From NCBI RefSeq assembly GCF_046533115.1, contig NZ_JAJQRC010000002.1, positions 62,001 to 126,000 of the forward strand: a stretch of DNA of 64,000 bases, written 5' to 3'. Shown piece by piece: positions 33,183 to 42,109 of the stretch. The stretch is from JAIRMO01 sp046533115. GTDB lineage: Bacteria > Spirochaetota > Spirochaetia > Treponematales > Breznakiellaceae. A model generated the notes under the pieces. It did no database searches and was not told the origin of the DNA. It was given only the letters and a program-made list of their open reading frames with translations. A program made the translations under genes and the position numbers. Positions within the stretch are counted from its first letter, which is position 1, and each line of letters begins with the position of its first letter.

Positions 33183-34208
33183 ATGATTATCGCCTTAAAA
33201 CCGGAAGCGGAAAAAGGGGAAGTAGAGAAATTTACGGTTTTTCTTGAACAGCAGGGGGTAACGGTCCACTATTCCCAGGGAGCATCCCGGATCGTATTGG
33301 GCCTGGTGGGGGATACCCAGGGGATCAACGCCGAAGCCCTCAGGGCTCACCATGTGGTAGAAAAGGTTATTCGGGTACAGGAGCCCTATAAGCGGGCGAA
33401 TCGGCTTTTTCACCCCGAGGATACCCGGATTGAGGTACCCGGGCCGGATGGTATTATTCGGAGCATCGGCGGGGTTTCCCTGGGTATTATCGCCGGCCCC
33501 TGTTCGGTAGAAAACCGGGATCAGATCCTCCAGGTGGCCAGGGAAGTAAAAAAAGCCGGGGCGGGATTTCTCCGGGGCGGGGCTTTTAAACCCCGGACCA
33601 GTCCCTATAGTTTTCAGGGTCTGGGATGTGAAGGGCTTGACCTGCTTCTGGAGGCAAAAAAAGAAACGGGCCTGCCCATTGTAACCGAACTTATGGGAAA
33701 TCACCAGCTTGAGGTTTTTGAGGATGTGGACATCATCCAGGTGGGGGCCCGGAACATGCAGAATTTTACCCTCCTTAAAGAACTGGGGAGAAGCCGTAAG
33801 CCCATACTCCTCAAGCGGGGTTACGCCTGTACCTTAACGGAACTCCTCATGGCTGCGGAGTACATCATGGCCGGCGGGAACGACCGGATCATCCTCTGTG
33901 AACGAGGGATCCGTACCTTCGGCAGTTTCACCCGGAATACCTTAGATCTGTCGGCAATCCCGGCCCTGAAAAAGCAAAGCCACCTTCCGGTAATCGTGGA
34001 TCCCAGCCATGCCACGGGTCTTGCCTGGATGGTCCCCTCCATGGCCAAGGCCGCCCTGGCAGCGGGGGCCGACGGTGTCATCATCGAAGTCCACAACGAT
34101 CCGGAAAACGCCCTCTGCGATGGGGAACAGTCCCTCACTCCGGAAGAATTCGCCCGGCTCATGGACTCCTTAAAAAAATACGCCGCCCTGGAAGGCCGGG
34201 TCCTCTAG
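33183..34208 (+). CDS. aroF: 3-deoxy-7-phosphoheptulonate (DAHP) synthase, type I-beta with N-terminal regulatory domain
   Basis: A 341-residue first enzyme of the shikimate pathway, condensing phosphoenolpyruvate and erythrose 4-phosphate. Residues 1-70 form a ferredoxin-like (FL/ACT-like) domain as in Thermotoga DAHP synthase, where it mediates tyrosine feedback. The barrel has IAGPCSVE (near 101), FLRGGAFKPRTSPYSFQG, ARNMQNF, LLKRG and VDPSHATG. ATG follows an AGGAGG (33172-33177). Transcription is probably controlled by the upstream Tyr attenuator. tyrA follows after 3 bp. Confidence 0.95.
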   Translation: MIIALKPEAEKGEVEKFTVFLEQQGVTVHYSQGASRIVLGLVGDTQGINAEALRAHHVVEKVIRVQEPYKRANRLFHPEDTRIEVPGPDGIIRSIGGVSLGIIAGPCSVENRDQILQVAREVKKAGAGFLRGGAFKPRTSPYSFQGLGCEGLDLLLEAKKETGLPIVTELMGNHQLEVFEDVDIIQVGARNMQNFTLLKELGRSRKPILLKRGYACTLTELLMAAEYIMAGGNDRIILCERGIRTFGSFTRNTLDLSAIPALKKQSHLPVIVDPSHATGLAWMVPSMAKAALAAGADGVIIEVHNDPENALCDGEQSLTPEEFARLMDSLKKYAALEGRVL

Positions 34209-34211
34209 CCT

Positions 34212-35081
34212 ATGAAACCAATCGAAAACAACGTGGTGGGGATCATCGGGCTGGGGCTTATGGGCGGCGCCATAGCCATGGCCTTGCGATCCGGGGGGCT
34301 TATCCCCCCGGGAGGCCGGGGACGGATCCTGGGCTGCGACATCGACGGGGATACCCTGGCGGCGGCCCGGGTGGACGGGGTTATCGACGAGGGTTTCACC
34401 TCCCCGGAACCCCTGCTGGGACGCTGCGATATGATCTTTCTCTGCCTCAACCCCGCCACCCTGCTGGAATTTATGGAAAAACAGATGAGGGCCTTCCGTC
34501 CCGGGACCCTGATCACCGATATTGCCGGTATTAAGGGACATATTGCCGCGGCCATGGAAACCACCCTCCGGGAGGATCTGGACTTTATACCGGGACATCC
34601 CATGGCGGGGAGCGAAGGGGGAGGCTATGGGAACGCGAAAAAATGTGATTTTCACGGAAAAAATTATATCCTCACCCCCCTGAAACGGAACAAGGGCGAA
34701 AATTTGGAATACCTTAAAGCCCTGCTATACCGGATGGGTTTCGGCAGGATCACCTGTACCACGGCGGAAGAACACGACCGGAAGATCGCCTTTACCAGCC
34801 AGCTCTGTCACGTTATTGCCGCGGCCCTCATCAACTGCGAGGCTGACCGGGAGATTACCCGCTTTGGAGGGGGGAGTTTTGAGGACCTTACCCGGATAGC
34901 CATACTCAACGTTCCCCTGTGGACTGAACTCTTTTTGGAAAACCGGGATGCCCTCCTCCACCGGATCACCCAATTTGAGGAAAGTCTGGAGAAAATCAAA
35001 GGGCTTATCGCCGAGGAACAAAAAGAGGAATTACAGGAGACCCTCAGGACCGTGCGGAACCGGCGGGCTGCTATGGGATAA
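34212..35081 (+). CDS. tyrA: Prephenate dehydrogenase
   Basis: A 289-residue NAD(P)-dependent enzyme making 4-hydroxyphenylpyruvate for tyrosine. The Rossmann motif is GLGLMGGAIAMAL (residues 14-26), followed by DIAGIKG and the catalytic-region GHPMAGSEGGGY; the helical dimerisation domain has SQLCHVIAAAL. The second gene of the aroF operon, it explains why the leader peptide is tyrosine-rich. No ACT domain is fused at the C-terminus. Confidence 0.94.
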   Translation: MKPIENNVVGIIGLGLMGGAIAMALRSGGLIPPGGRGRILGCDIDGDTLAAARVDGVIDEGFTSPEPLLGRCDMIFLCLNPATLLEFMEKQMRAFRPGTLITDIAGIKGHIAAAMETTLREDLDFIPGHPMAGSEGGGYGNAKKCDFHGKNYILTPLKRNKGENLEYLKALLYRMGFGRITCTTAEEHDRKIAFTSQLCHVIAAALINCEADREITRFGGGSFEDLTRIAILNVPLWTELFLENRDALLHRITQFEESLEKIKGLIAEEQKEELQETLRTVRNRRAAMG

Positions 35082-35102
35082 GACGCATACCAGTAGCAGG
35101 CC

Positions 35103-37586
35103 CTATGGTTTTACCACCAGGTTGACCAGTTTATCCGGTACGGTGATCACCTTGACCAGCGTTTGTCCCTCGGTCCATTTGCGAAGTCCCGGCAGGGCCC
35201 GGGCGGTCCGCTCCAACTCCTCCCGGGGGGTTCCTGCCGCGGCCACAAACTTGTCCCGGATCTTGCCGTTGATCTGGACCACAATGGTAAGTTCCTCCTC
35301 CCGGGTGAGGGCATCATCATAGTTGGGCCAGGGGGCTTTGGATGCCGATTCGGGATGGCCCAGTTTTTCCCATAATTCTTCCCCAAGATGGGGAGCATAG
35401 GCGCCGACCATCAGTACCAGGGGTTCCCAGAGGTCCCGGGGGACCTCCTTTAATTTGGCCAGTTCATTGGAATAAACCATCATGGCGCTGATGGCGGTGT
35501 TGAAGTTCAGGGTTTCGGTATCGGCGCTCACCTTCTTGATGGTCTTGTGGAGGAGTCTGACCAATCCGGCCCAGGGGGGGGGGATTTCCCCGGATCCGGC
35601 GGGGAGGCCTTCAGTCACGGGTTTTTCACTGATGGCCCAAAGCCGTTCCAGGAAGCGGGAGACCCCCACGAGCCCCGCGGTGATCCAAGGCTTGGTGACT
35701 TCCAGGGGACCCATGAACATCTCGTAGACCCGCATGGCGTCGGCGCCGTATTCCCGGATAATGTCGTCGGGGTTGATGACGTTCCCCCGGCTTTTGCTCA
35801 TCTTTTGGTTGTCCTCCCCCAGGATCATCCCCTGATTCACCAGCCGCTGAAAGGGCTCCGGGGTGTTGACCAGGCCCAGGTCGTAGAGGACCTTGTGCCA
35901 GAACCGGGCGTAGAGGAGGTGGAGGACCGCGTGTTCCGTGCCCCCCACATAGAGGTCCACCGGGGCCCAGTAGTCCACGGCGGCGCGGTCCGCGAAGGTT
36001 TTTTTGTTGTGGGGGTCCAGGTAGCGGAGGTAGTACCAGCAGGAGCCTGCCCATTGGGGCATGGTGTTGGTTTCCCGCTTGGCGGGGCCCCCGCAACGGG
36101 GGCAGGTGGTATTTACCCAATGGTCGATCAGGGCCAGGGGGGATTCCCCGGTACCGGTGGGTTTGTAGGACTCCACCTCGGGCAGGATCAGGGGCAACTC
36201 CGTCTCCGGTAGGGGAATGATGGGGGAGCCGTGGACCTTCCCGCAGTGTTCGCAGTGGACCACAGGGATAGGCTCCCCCCAGTACCGCTGGCGGCTGAAG
36301 ATCCAATCCCGGAGCTTGTAGTTTACCGCCTTTTTCCCGATACCCTTTTCCTCAAGCCATGCGGTGATCCTTTTGATAGCCTCCGCCGTAGGGAGCCCGC
36401 TAAATTGACCGGAATTCACCGACCAGCCATCGGCAACGGTACATTCCGCCGGTTCCCCGGAATAATCCTTTCCCGCTTCTACCTTCTCGCTGCTCACCAC
36501 TAGGCGTATGGGCAGTTTGAAGGCCTTGGCAAATTCCCAGTCCCGTTCGTCATGGGCGGGGACCGCCATGATAGCCCCGGTTCCGTAGGAAATGAGGACA
36601 TAATCGGCAATCCAGATGGGGATCCGCTCCCCGTTTACCGGGTTCACCGCGTAGGCCCCGGAAAAAACCCCGGTTTTGACCTTGGCCAGGTCGGTCCGTT
36701 CCAGGTCGCTTTTCTTGGCCGCCGCATCCAAATAGGCGGTAACCGCCGCTTTTTGTTCCGGCGTGGTGATTTTGTCCACCAGGGGATGCTCCGGGGCCAA
36801 AACCATATAGGTTACCCCAAAAAGGGTATCCGGCCGGGTGGTGTATATTTCGAGTTTATCGGGATGCCTCTCCAGGGCAAAAAAAACATTGGCCCCCTCG
36901 GAACGGCCTATCCAGTTCCGCTGCATGAGTTTCACCGGCTCGGGCCAGTCCAGGCCGTCCAGATCCGCCAGGAGCCGTTCCGCATAGGCGGTGATCCGGA
37001 GTATCCACTGGCGGATCCGCTTCCGGCTTACCTTGGTGCCGCAGCGTTCACAGAGGCCGTCCTTGACCTCCTCGTTGGCCAGACCGGTCATACAGGAGGG
37101 GCACCAGTTGATGGGGCTTTCCGCCTCGTAGGCCAGGCCCTTTTCAAAAAGTTTGAGGAAGATCCACTGGGTCCAGGTATAATATTCCGGGCTTGAGGTA
37201 TCCACCTCCCGGTCCCAGTCGTATGAGAAGCCCAGGGTCTTTATCTGGGATCGGAATTTGTTGATGTTCGCCGCGGTAGTCACCGCCGGGTGGGTTCCGG
37301 TTTTGATGGCGTAGTTTTCCGCAGGAAGGCCAAAGGCGTCAAACCCCATGGGATGAAGCACATTGTACCCCTTCATCCTGAGGTAACGGCAATAGATATC
37401 CGTCGCGGTATACCCCTCGGGATGGCCCACATGGAGTCCCTGGGAGGAGGGATAGGGGAACATATCCAGCACATAGCGGCGCTTTTCCTTGGGAAAGGCG
37501 GGATCCTCTATCGCCTTAAAAGTTTTATGTTCCTCCCAGTATTTTTGCCATTTTTCCTCAATCGTAATAAAAGGGTATTTTGCCAT
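35103..37586 (-). CDS. leuS: Leucyl-tRNA synthetase
   Basis: An 827-residue class Ia synthetase. The HIGH motif is HVGH in GLHVGHPEGYTATD (near residue 52), the editing domain is in the 220-420 region (TRPDTLFGVTYMV), and the KMSKS loop is KMSKSRGN. Length and domain order match bacterial LeuRS. It converges on tyrA with a 21-bp gap. The promoter at 37654-37682 leaves a leader of about 60 bases, too short for a leucine attenuator. Confidence 0.96.
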   Translation of the reverse strand: MAKYPFITIEEKWQKYWEEHKTFKAIEDPAFPKEKRRYVLDMFPYPSSQGLHVGHPEGYTATDIYCRYLRMKGYNVLHPMGFDAFGLPAENYAIKTGTHPAVTTAANINKFRSQIKTLGFSYDWDREVDTSSPEYYTWTQWIFLKLFEKGLAYEAESPINWCPSCMTGLANEEVKDGLCERCGTKVSRKRIRQWILRITAYAERLLADLDGLDWPEPVKLMQRNWIGRSEGANVFFALERHPDKLEIYTTRPDTLFGVTYMVLAPEHPLVDKITTPEQKAAVTAYLDAAAKKSDLERTDLAKVKTGVFSGAYAVNPVNGERIPIWIADYVLISYGTGAIMAVPAHDERDWEFAKAFKLPIRLVVSSEKVEAGKDYSGEPAECTVADGWSVNSGQFSGLPTAEAIKRITAWLEEKGIGKKAVNYKLRDWIFSRQRYWGEPIPVVHCEHCGKVHGSPIIPLPETELPLILPEVESYKPTGTGESPLALIDHWVNTTCPRCGGPAKRETNTMPQWAGSCWYYLRYLDPHNKKTFADRAAVDYWAPVDLYVGGTEHAVLHLLYARFWHKVLYDLGLVNTPEPFQRLVNQGMILGEDNQKMSKSRGNVINPDDIIREYGADAMRVYEMFMGPLEVTKPWITAGLVGVSRFLERLWAISEKPVTEGLPAGSGEIPPPWAGLVRLLHKTIKKVSADTETLNFNTAISAMMVYSNELAKLKEVPRDLWEPLVLMVGAYAPHLGEELWEKLGHPESASKAPWPNYDDALTREEELTIVVQINGKIRDKFVAAAGTPREELERTARALPGLRKWTEGQTLVKVITVPDKLVNLVVKP

Positions 37587-37653
37587 TCCTCGTTGGACTC
37601 CTTTTTCAGTTGGGTTCCGTTAACGCCCCAGGATCAGGACGATCCCCGCTAGT

Positions 37654-37682
37654 ATAATACCCGCTCACAGGGGGTGTATCAA
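37654..37682 (-). promoter_or_regulatory. leuS promoter
   Basis: On the minus strand: -35 TTGATA (37682-37677), 17 bp, -10 TATTAT (37659-37654). Transcription would start near 37647, about 60 bases before the leuS ATG. Confidence 0.65.
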
Positions 37683-37697
37683 GCGTTTGCCGGCCCC

Positions 37698-39353
37698 TTA
37701 TAGATACGCCCGGAACTTCCGCTCAATATCGCCAATCAGCTTGTATTCGATGGAATCCACCAGGGCGGCACGGCTGGCATCGATGATGTCCTCGGAAACC
37801 CCCAGGGTACTCCAGGTTTTCACCCCGTCGGTGGATTCGATGAGGACCCGGACCTTGGCGGCGGTGGCGGCGTTGCCGTCGATAACCCGGACCTTGTAGT
37901 CCGAAAGCCGGACCTGCTCCAACTCCGGGTAGAACCGGGTAAGGGCCCGGCGGAGGGCGCCGTCCAGGGCGTTCACCGGACCATCCCCCTCGGCGGCGGC
38001 GATCTCGTCCTTGCCCTCCACCCAAACCTTGACCCATGCGTGGGAACAGGCAATGGTCTCCCCGGTAGGGTGTTCACTGACCACCCGATAGGCGAGAATT
38101 TTGAAGAGGGACCGCCGGGACTCTTCGGAACGGCCCGTATGCCGGCTTAGTTCCCGGCGGACCAGGATCTCGAAACTGGCGTCGGCCCCCTCAAAGGCCC
38201 AGCCCTCAGCCTCCAGAGTCTTGAGCTTTTCCGCAATGGCCGCGATTACCGGGTGGTCCTTCGTAAAAGAAGGATCGATCTTTTTCGCCCGCTCGGCCAC
38301 GGCGGAACGCCCCCCCACTTCGCTCATCAAGAGGTGCCGGTTGTTCCCCACCAGGGCGGGATCGATGTGTTCAAAGGAACGGCGTACCTTGAGGACCCCG
38401 TCGGTGTGCATCCCCCCCTTATGGGAAAAGGCGCTGGACCCCACATAGGGCATGGCACCGGGGACCGGGATATTGGCAATCTCCGCCACCCGCCGGGTCG
38501 TTTCGGCGATCAGGGGCAGCTTGCCCCGGGGAAGGCAGCGAAGCCCCCATTTGAGTTCCAGGCTGGGGATGAGGGCCGCAAGGCTCGTATTGCCGCAGCG
38601 TTCTCCAAAGCCCACCAGGGTCCCCTGCACATGCCGGCACCCCCCCTTAACCGCCGCCAGGGCATTGGCTATGGCCAGCCCCATATCATTATGGGCATGA
38701 ATCCCAACGTCCACCCCCGACTTTTCATACTTTTGAAGAACCGCCCCCACTCCGGCGGTCATATCGTCGGGAAAACTGCCGCCGTTGGTATCGCAGAGAA
38801 CCATGGTCTTTGCCCCGGCTTTCAAAGCGGTTTCCAGGGTGGAGAGGGCATAGCCGGGATTGGCCTTCCAGCCGTCAAAAAAATGTTCCGCATCGAAAAA
38901 AACTTTACGGCCCTGGGCCGTAAGAAAGGCCGTGGTTTCAAAAATCATGGCAAGATTTTCCTCAAGGGATACCCGGAGTACCTCGGTTACATGGAGATCC
39001 CAGCTCTTCCCAAAGATCACCACCCCTTCGGTATTCGCCTCAAGCAAACGGCGGATTTGGGGATCATCGGCGGCTTTTATCCCCGGTTTTCGGGTTGGCC
39101 CAAAGGCGCAGAGCCGGCTATGTCCCAGACTGAGCCCCCGGACCAGGCTGAAAAATTCCGCGTCCTTGGGATTACTTCCCGGGTTCCCCGCCTCAATCCA
39201 GGCCACCCCCAGATCATCCAGGGCCCGGACTACGGCGAGTTTATCCTGTACCGAAAAGCTGATCCCTTCGCCCTGAGCCCCGTCCCTGAGGGTGGTATCG
39301 AGAATTTCAAGGTCCGTTCCCCCGGATACGCCGGTTTCTGTTTCGCTGCTCAC
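37698..39353 (-). CDS. cimA: (R)-citramalate synthase
   Basis: A 551-residue HMGL-family enzyme condensing pyruvate and acetyl-CoA to citramalate, the threonine-independent route to isoleucine. Signatures are EILDTTLRDGAQGEGISFS (residues 16-34), GADASFEIL, HAHNDMGLAIAN and GNTSLAALIP. The C-terminal LeuA-like regulatory domain is intact (VRVIDGNAATAAKVRVLIES). Start is GTG with AGGAAAG upstream. It lies 73 bp after dinG and may be cotranscribed; that gap holds a half GCGGTTTCAAA repeat. Confidence 0.93.
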   Translation of the reverse strand: MSSETETGVSGGTDLEILDTTLRDGAQGEGISFSVQDKLAVVRALDDLGVAWIEAGNPGSNPKDAEFFSLVRGLSLGHSRLCAFGPTRKPGIKAADDPQIRRLLEANTEGVVIFGKSWDLHVTEVLRVSLEENLAMIFETTAFLTAQGRKVFFDAEHFFDGWKANPGYALSTLETALKAGAKTMVLCDTNGGSFPDDMTAGVGAVLQKYEKSGVDVGIHAHNDMGLAIANALAAVKGGCRHVQGTLVGFGERCGNTSLAALIPSLELKWGLRCLPRGKLPLIAETTRRVAEIANIPVPGAMPYVGSSAFSHKGGMHTDGVLKVRRSFEHIDPALVGNNRHLLMSEVGGRSAVAERAKKIDPSFTKDHPVIAAIAEKLKTLEAEGWAFEGADASFEILVRRELSRHTGRSEESRRSLFKILAYRVVSEHPTGETIACSHAWVKVWVEGKDEIAAAEGDGPVNALDGALRRALTRFYPELEQVRLSDYKVRVIDGNAATAAKVRVLIESTDGVKTWSTLGVSEDIIDASRAALVDSIEYKLIGDIERKFRAYL

Positions 39354-39412
39354 CTTTCCTGCTCCTACCGGAGTTTACCCGATTTTAACGCATATTAAAA
39401 GTACATCATTGC

Positions 39413-39426
39413 AGTTTGAAACCGCC
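39413..39426. repeat. GCGGTTTCAAA half-site
   Basis: TTTGAAACCGCCTC on the plus strand is the reverse complement of the GAGGCGGTTTCAAA arm in hairpins A and B. No facing arm is present. It directly abuts the dinG stop. Confidence 0.6.
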
Positions 39427-41958
39427 TCAGGAAAACAAAAAGCTTTCGGTGTCCCGTAAAACCGAGGAAAATTCCCCAAAGCTGGTCCGGGTCTTGGGCA
39501 GGGAACGGATGAAAAATTCCCCGTACCGCTTGCGGAGGATCCGTCCGTCCAAAACAGCTACGATACCCCGATCCCCACTGCGGCGCATGAGCCGGCCAAA
39601 GCCCTGTTTGAATTTCATCACCGCTTCGGGAAGGGAAAGCTCCATAAAGGGATTTCGCCCCTGTTTTTCCAGCGCTTCCCGGCGGGCTTCGAAAACCGGG
39701 TCCCGGGGGGTCCTGAAGGGGAGGCGGCAGAGGATCACCATCCGCAGGGTATCCCCCGGGGCGTCCACCCCTTCCCAGAACGAATCGGTTCCAAAAAGAA
39801 CGCTGGACTCGTCCGCCAGGAAAGCGCCGAGGAGGCGGCTCCGGTCGTCGTCTCCCTGTTTCAGGCAGCGGATCCCCTGTTTTTCCAGGACCGGAACCGC
39901 GGCGGCATAGGCGCTTTTAAGGGCTTCGTAGGAGGTAAAGAGGACCAGGGTAGACCCTCCGGCGAGCTCCGTCAGTTTCAAAACCGCCTGATCCACAAAG
40001 GCCTGGTATCGATCTTCGTCGGGAAGGGGGGCATCCGCCGGGGCGGCGAGCAGCACCGACCGGGCATAGGGAAAGGGAGAGGGGAATTGTCCCGTAAGGG
40101 GTTCCCGGTCCGCCACCAGGGTGATTCCGGAACGGCGGTTCCAATAGGCAAAAGCTCCGGGGTTCTGGGAGCCGGAACCAGAACCGGCTACGGTGAGGGT
40201 GGCGGAGAGGCACACCACGGTCTTATGGGGCTCAAAAAGGGCGGTCCCCAGGACAGGGGCCACCTCCAGGGGAGTAACGGTAAAAACCGCCCAGGAACCC
40301 CGATCGTCACCGGATACCGCGCTTCTATGGGTCTCCAGCCACATAACCTCCTGGGGGCGTTCACCGTATTCCACAAAGGCCCCGCAGACAGCGGCCACCG
40401 TCTCAAGCCGCCGCAGGACGGCCTTTACCTCCCAGGCCACGGCGTTACGGTCCGAATCGGCTGCCGTGGTGGTTGCCGGGTCCTTTTCGTCTTCGGCAAA
40501 CTCCACCAGGGACCGGAGTACCCCCGCCAGGGAAGCTATGCGCTTCCGCAGGGTTATCAAGGCGGGTATCAGGACCGGAAGGAACCGGTCCTCCCGGGAG
40601 GGACAGAGCCGGAAAACTCCCTCTTCAGCGCAAAGGTCCAGTCCCGCCTCGTCCAAGGCGTCAGCGGCGTCCCGGGTTTTTTGAATGGCCTCCGCCGCAT
40701 CGTCAAGCTCTTGGGGGGTTATGGTGGGAAGCCTGAAAAGGAGCCCCATTTGACGGCCCCGGCGCCGGTGGTAGAGCCGCCCCAACTGGCGGTAGAGCCC
40801 CAGGCGGCTGAATCCTTTGGAAAAAAAAGAGGTGGCCGCATCCTCCACCTTGTGGGCCTCATCGATGACGATCCGCCGGTAGGGGGGCAGTACCACGGTA
40901 CTGTCATACCCCGCCCCCTCCCGCCGGGCGGCAATATCCGCGAAAAGCAGGTGGTGGTTCACCACCAGGACCCGGGCATCGGCGGCTTCTTTTCGTAAGG
41001 CCAGGACAAAACACCGCTCCCGTTCGGGGCAGCGCATTCCCATGCAGAGATCGACCTCCGAACAGATCCGGGACCAGAGATCGTCCGGGGGCATAAAGGA
41101 AAGATCCGACCGGCTCCCGGTTTTGGTGATTTCCGACCAGGCGAGGATGGCCCGGATGTCGTTGTCGTCTTCCTCGAAAAGGCTCTGTTCCCGGAGAGCA
41201 TCGTACAGGCGGCGGCGGCACAGGTAGTTTCCCCTTCCCTTGATGAGGACCACCTTGATTTTTTTGTTTAGGGCCGCCGTTACCAGGGGTATGTCCTTGT
41301 CAAAAAGCTGCTGCTGCAATGGAATGGTAGCGGTGGAAAGGACGATCCGTTCATTGTTTTCCAGGGCAAACACCAGGCTGGGGAGGAGGTAGGCAAAGGA
41401 CTTCCCCACCCCGGTACCCGCCTCGGCGGCCACCAGGGCGTCTTCATTAAACCCCCGGATGATGAGCCGCATCAGATCCAATTGGGATTCCCGGATCTCG
41501 TAGGAGGGGAGCCGCCGGCTTATGGCCCCCCCCGCTTCCAGGGCGGCGCAGAGGCGTTCCGGGTCCAGTTCCTTCCGCTTTTGTCTGAGGGTGGGTTCGG
41601 CAATAACGTAGACCTTTTCCACCTGGTTATCGACGATGAAGGAGCCCATCCCCCCCTCGGCGGCCCGGGAGGCGATGACCAAATCGTTGTCACTGGGGAC
41701 AAGAAAAGCCGAAGAGTGGTTGTGGATGAGCACATCCGGGGGCCGGGAGGGATCTTGAAACCGGTCCAGGGCAAGGACGGAACTTTCGTTGCCCCGGGCC
41801 GCTATCTCCAGGGAAGCCACGAGCCCCGCCTCGTTACAATAGCCCAGGGCAAACACCTCATTACCCCCGGCGTCCTCGATTTCCGCCCGGAGCCGGGCCC
41901 TGGACTTTTCCGTAAACCGTTTCGCCGCCTGCACCGGATATCCCCCCGCCGGGAGCAT
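39427..41958 (-). CDS. DinG/XPD-family helicase fused to an N-terminal JAB (RadC-like) domain
   Basis: An 843-residue fusion. Residues about 30-125 carry an intact JAMM metal motif: Glu34, then HNHSSAFLVPSDND (His79, His81, Ser89, Asp92) in RadC-like spacing. From about 155 the helicase has Walker A GTGVGKS (181-187), an iron-sulfur-cluster-like Cys set (ICSEVDLCMGMRCPERERCF), the DEAH box VIDEAHKVEDA, and C-terminal helicase motifs (LFTSYEALK, FGTDSFWEGVD, QGFGRLMRR). DinG resolves R-loops and damaged-fork structures. Alternative GTG start at 41934 has a better Shine-Dalgarno. The role of the JAB domain is unknown. Confidence 0.85.
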   Translation of the reverse strand: MLPAGGYPVQAAKRFTEKSRARLRAEIEDAGGNEVFALGYCNEAGLVASLEIAARGNESSVLALDRFQDPSRPPDVLIHNHSSAFLVPSDNDLVIASRAAEGGMGSFIVDNQVEKVYVIAEPTLRQKRKELDPERLCAALEAGGAISRRLPSYEIRESQLDLMRLIIRGFNEDALVAAEAGTGVGKSFAYLLPSLVFALENNERIVLSTATIPLQQQLFDKDIPLVTAALNKKIKVVLIKGRGNYLCRRRLYDALREQSLFEEDDNDIRAILAWSEITKTGSRSDLSFMPPDDLWSRICSEVDLCMGMRCPERERCFVLALRKEAADARVLVVNHHLLFADIAARREGAGYDSTVVLPPYRRIVIDEAHKVEDAATSFFSKGFSRLGLYRQLGRLYHRRRGRQMGLLFRLPTITPQELDDAAEAIQKTRDAADALDEAGLDLCAEEGVFRLCPSREDRFLPVLIPALITLRKRIASLAGVLRSLVEFAEDEKDPATTTAADSDRNAVAWEVKAVLRRLETVAAVCGAFVEYGERPQEVMWLETHRSAVSGDDRGSWAVFTVTPLEVAPVLGTALFEPHKTVVCLSATLTVAGSGSGSQNPGAFAYWNRRSGITLVADREPLTGQFPSPFPYARSVLLAAPADAPLPDEDRYQAFVDQAVLKLTELAGGSTLVLFTSYEALKSAYAAAVPVLEKQGIRCLKQGDDDRSRLLGAFLADESSVLFGTDSFWEGVDAPGDTLRMVILCRLPFRTPRDPVFEARREALEKQGRNPFMELSLPEAVMKFKQGFGRLMRRSGDRGIVAVLDGRILRKRYGEFFIRSLPKTRTSFGEFSSVLRDTESFLFS

Positions 41959-41967
41959 ACAACGGAG

Positions 41968-42005
41968 GCCGCCTGATACGCAAGTCGTATCAGGCGGCTT
42001 TTTTT
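41968..42005 (+). terminator. Strong plus-strand intrinsic terminator
   Basis: GCCGCCTGATACG (41968-41980) and CGTATCAGGCGGC (41986-41998) form a perfect 13-bp stem, 5-base loop, followed by T7. No plus-strand gene ends upstream; the nearest plus-strand gene stops at 35081. On the minus strand it is 10 bases from the dinG ATG and lacks a T-run. Confidence 0.75.
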
Positions 42006-42109
42006 CGGTGTTTTTTTTGAAATTTTTTAATTATTTTTCAAAAAAAACGAGATTTTTTTTGAAAGGTATGATACAGTCTTTAGTATACCCTTTAAAGGGA
42101 ATGATACGG

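Noticed and set aside
34801..34815. AGCTCTGTCAC in tyrA, resembling the 11-mer
   Set aside because: It matches 9 of 11 bases and encodes a conserved-looking part of prephenate dehydrogenase (SQLCHV); treated as chance.
40600..40610. GGGACAGAGCC in the DinG gene
   Set aside because: One mismatch from the 11-mer and encoding a plausible native stretch; could be a decayed copy but cannot be counted.
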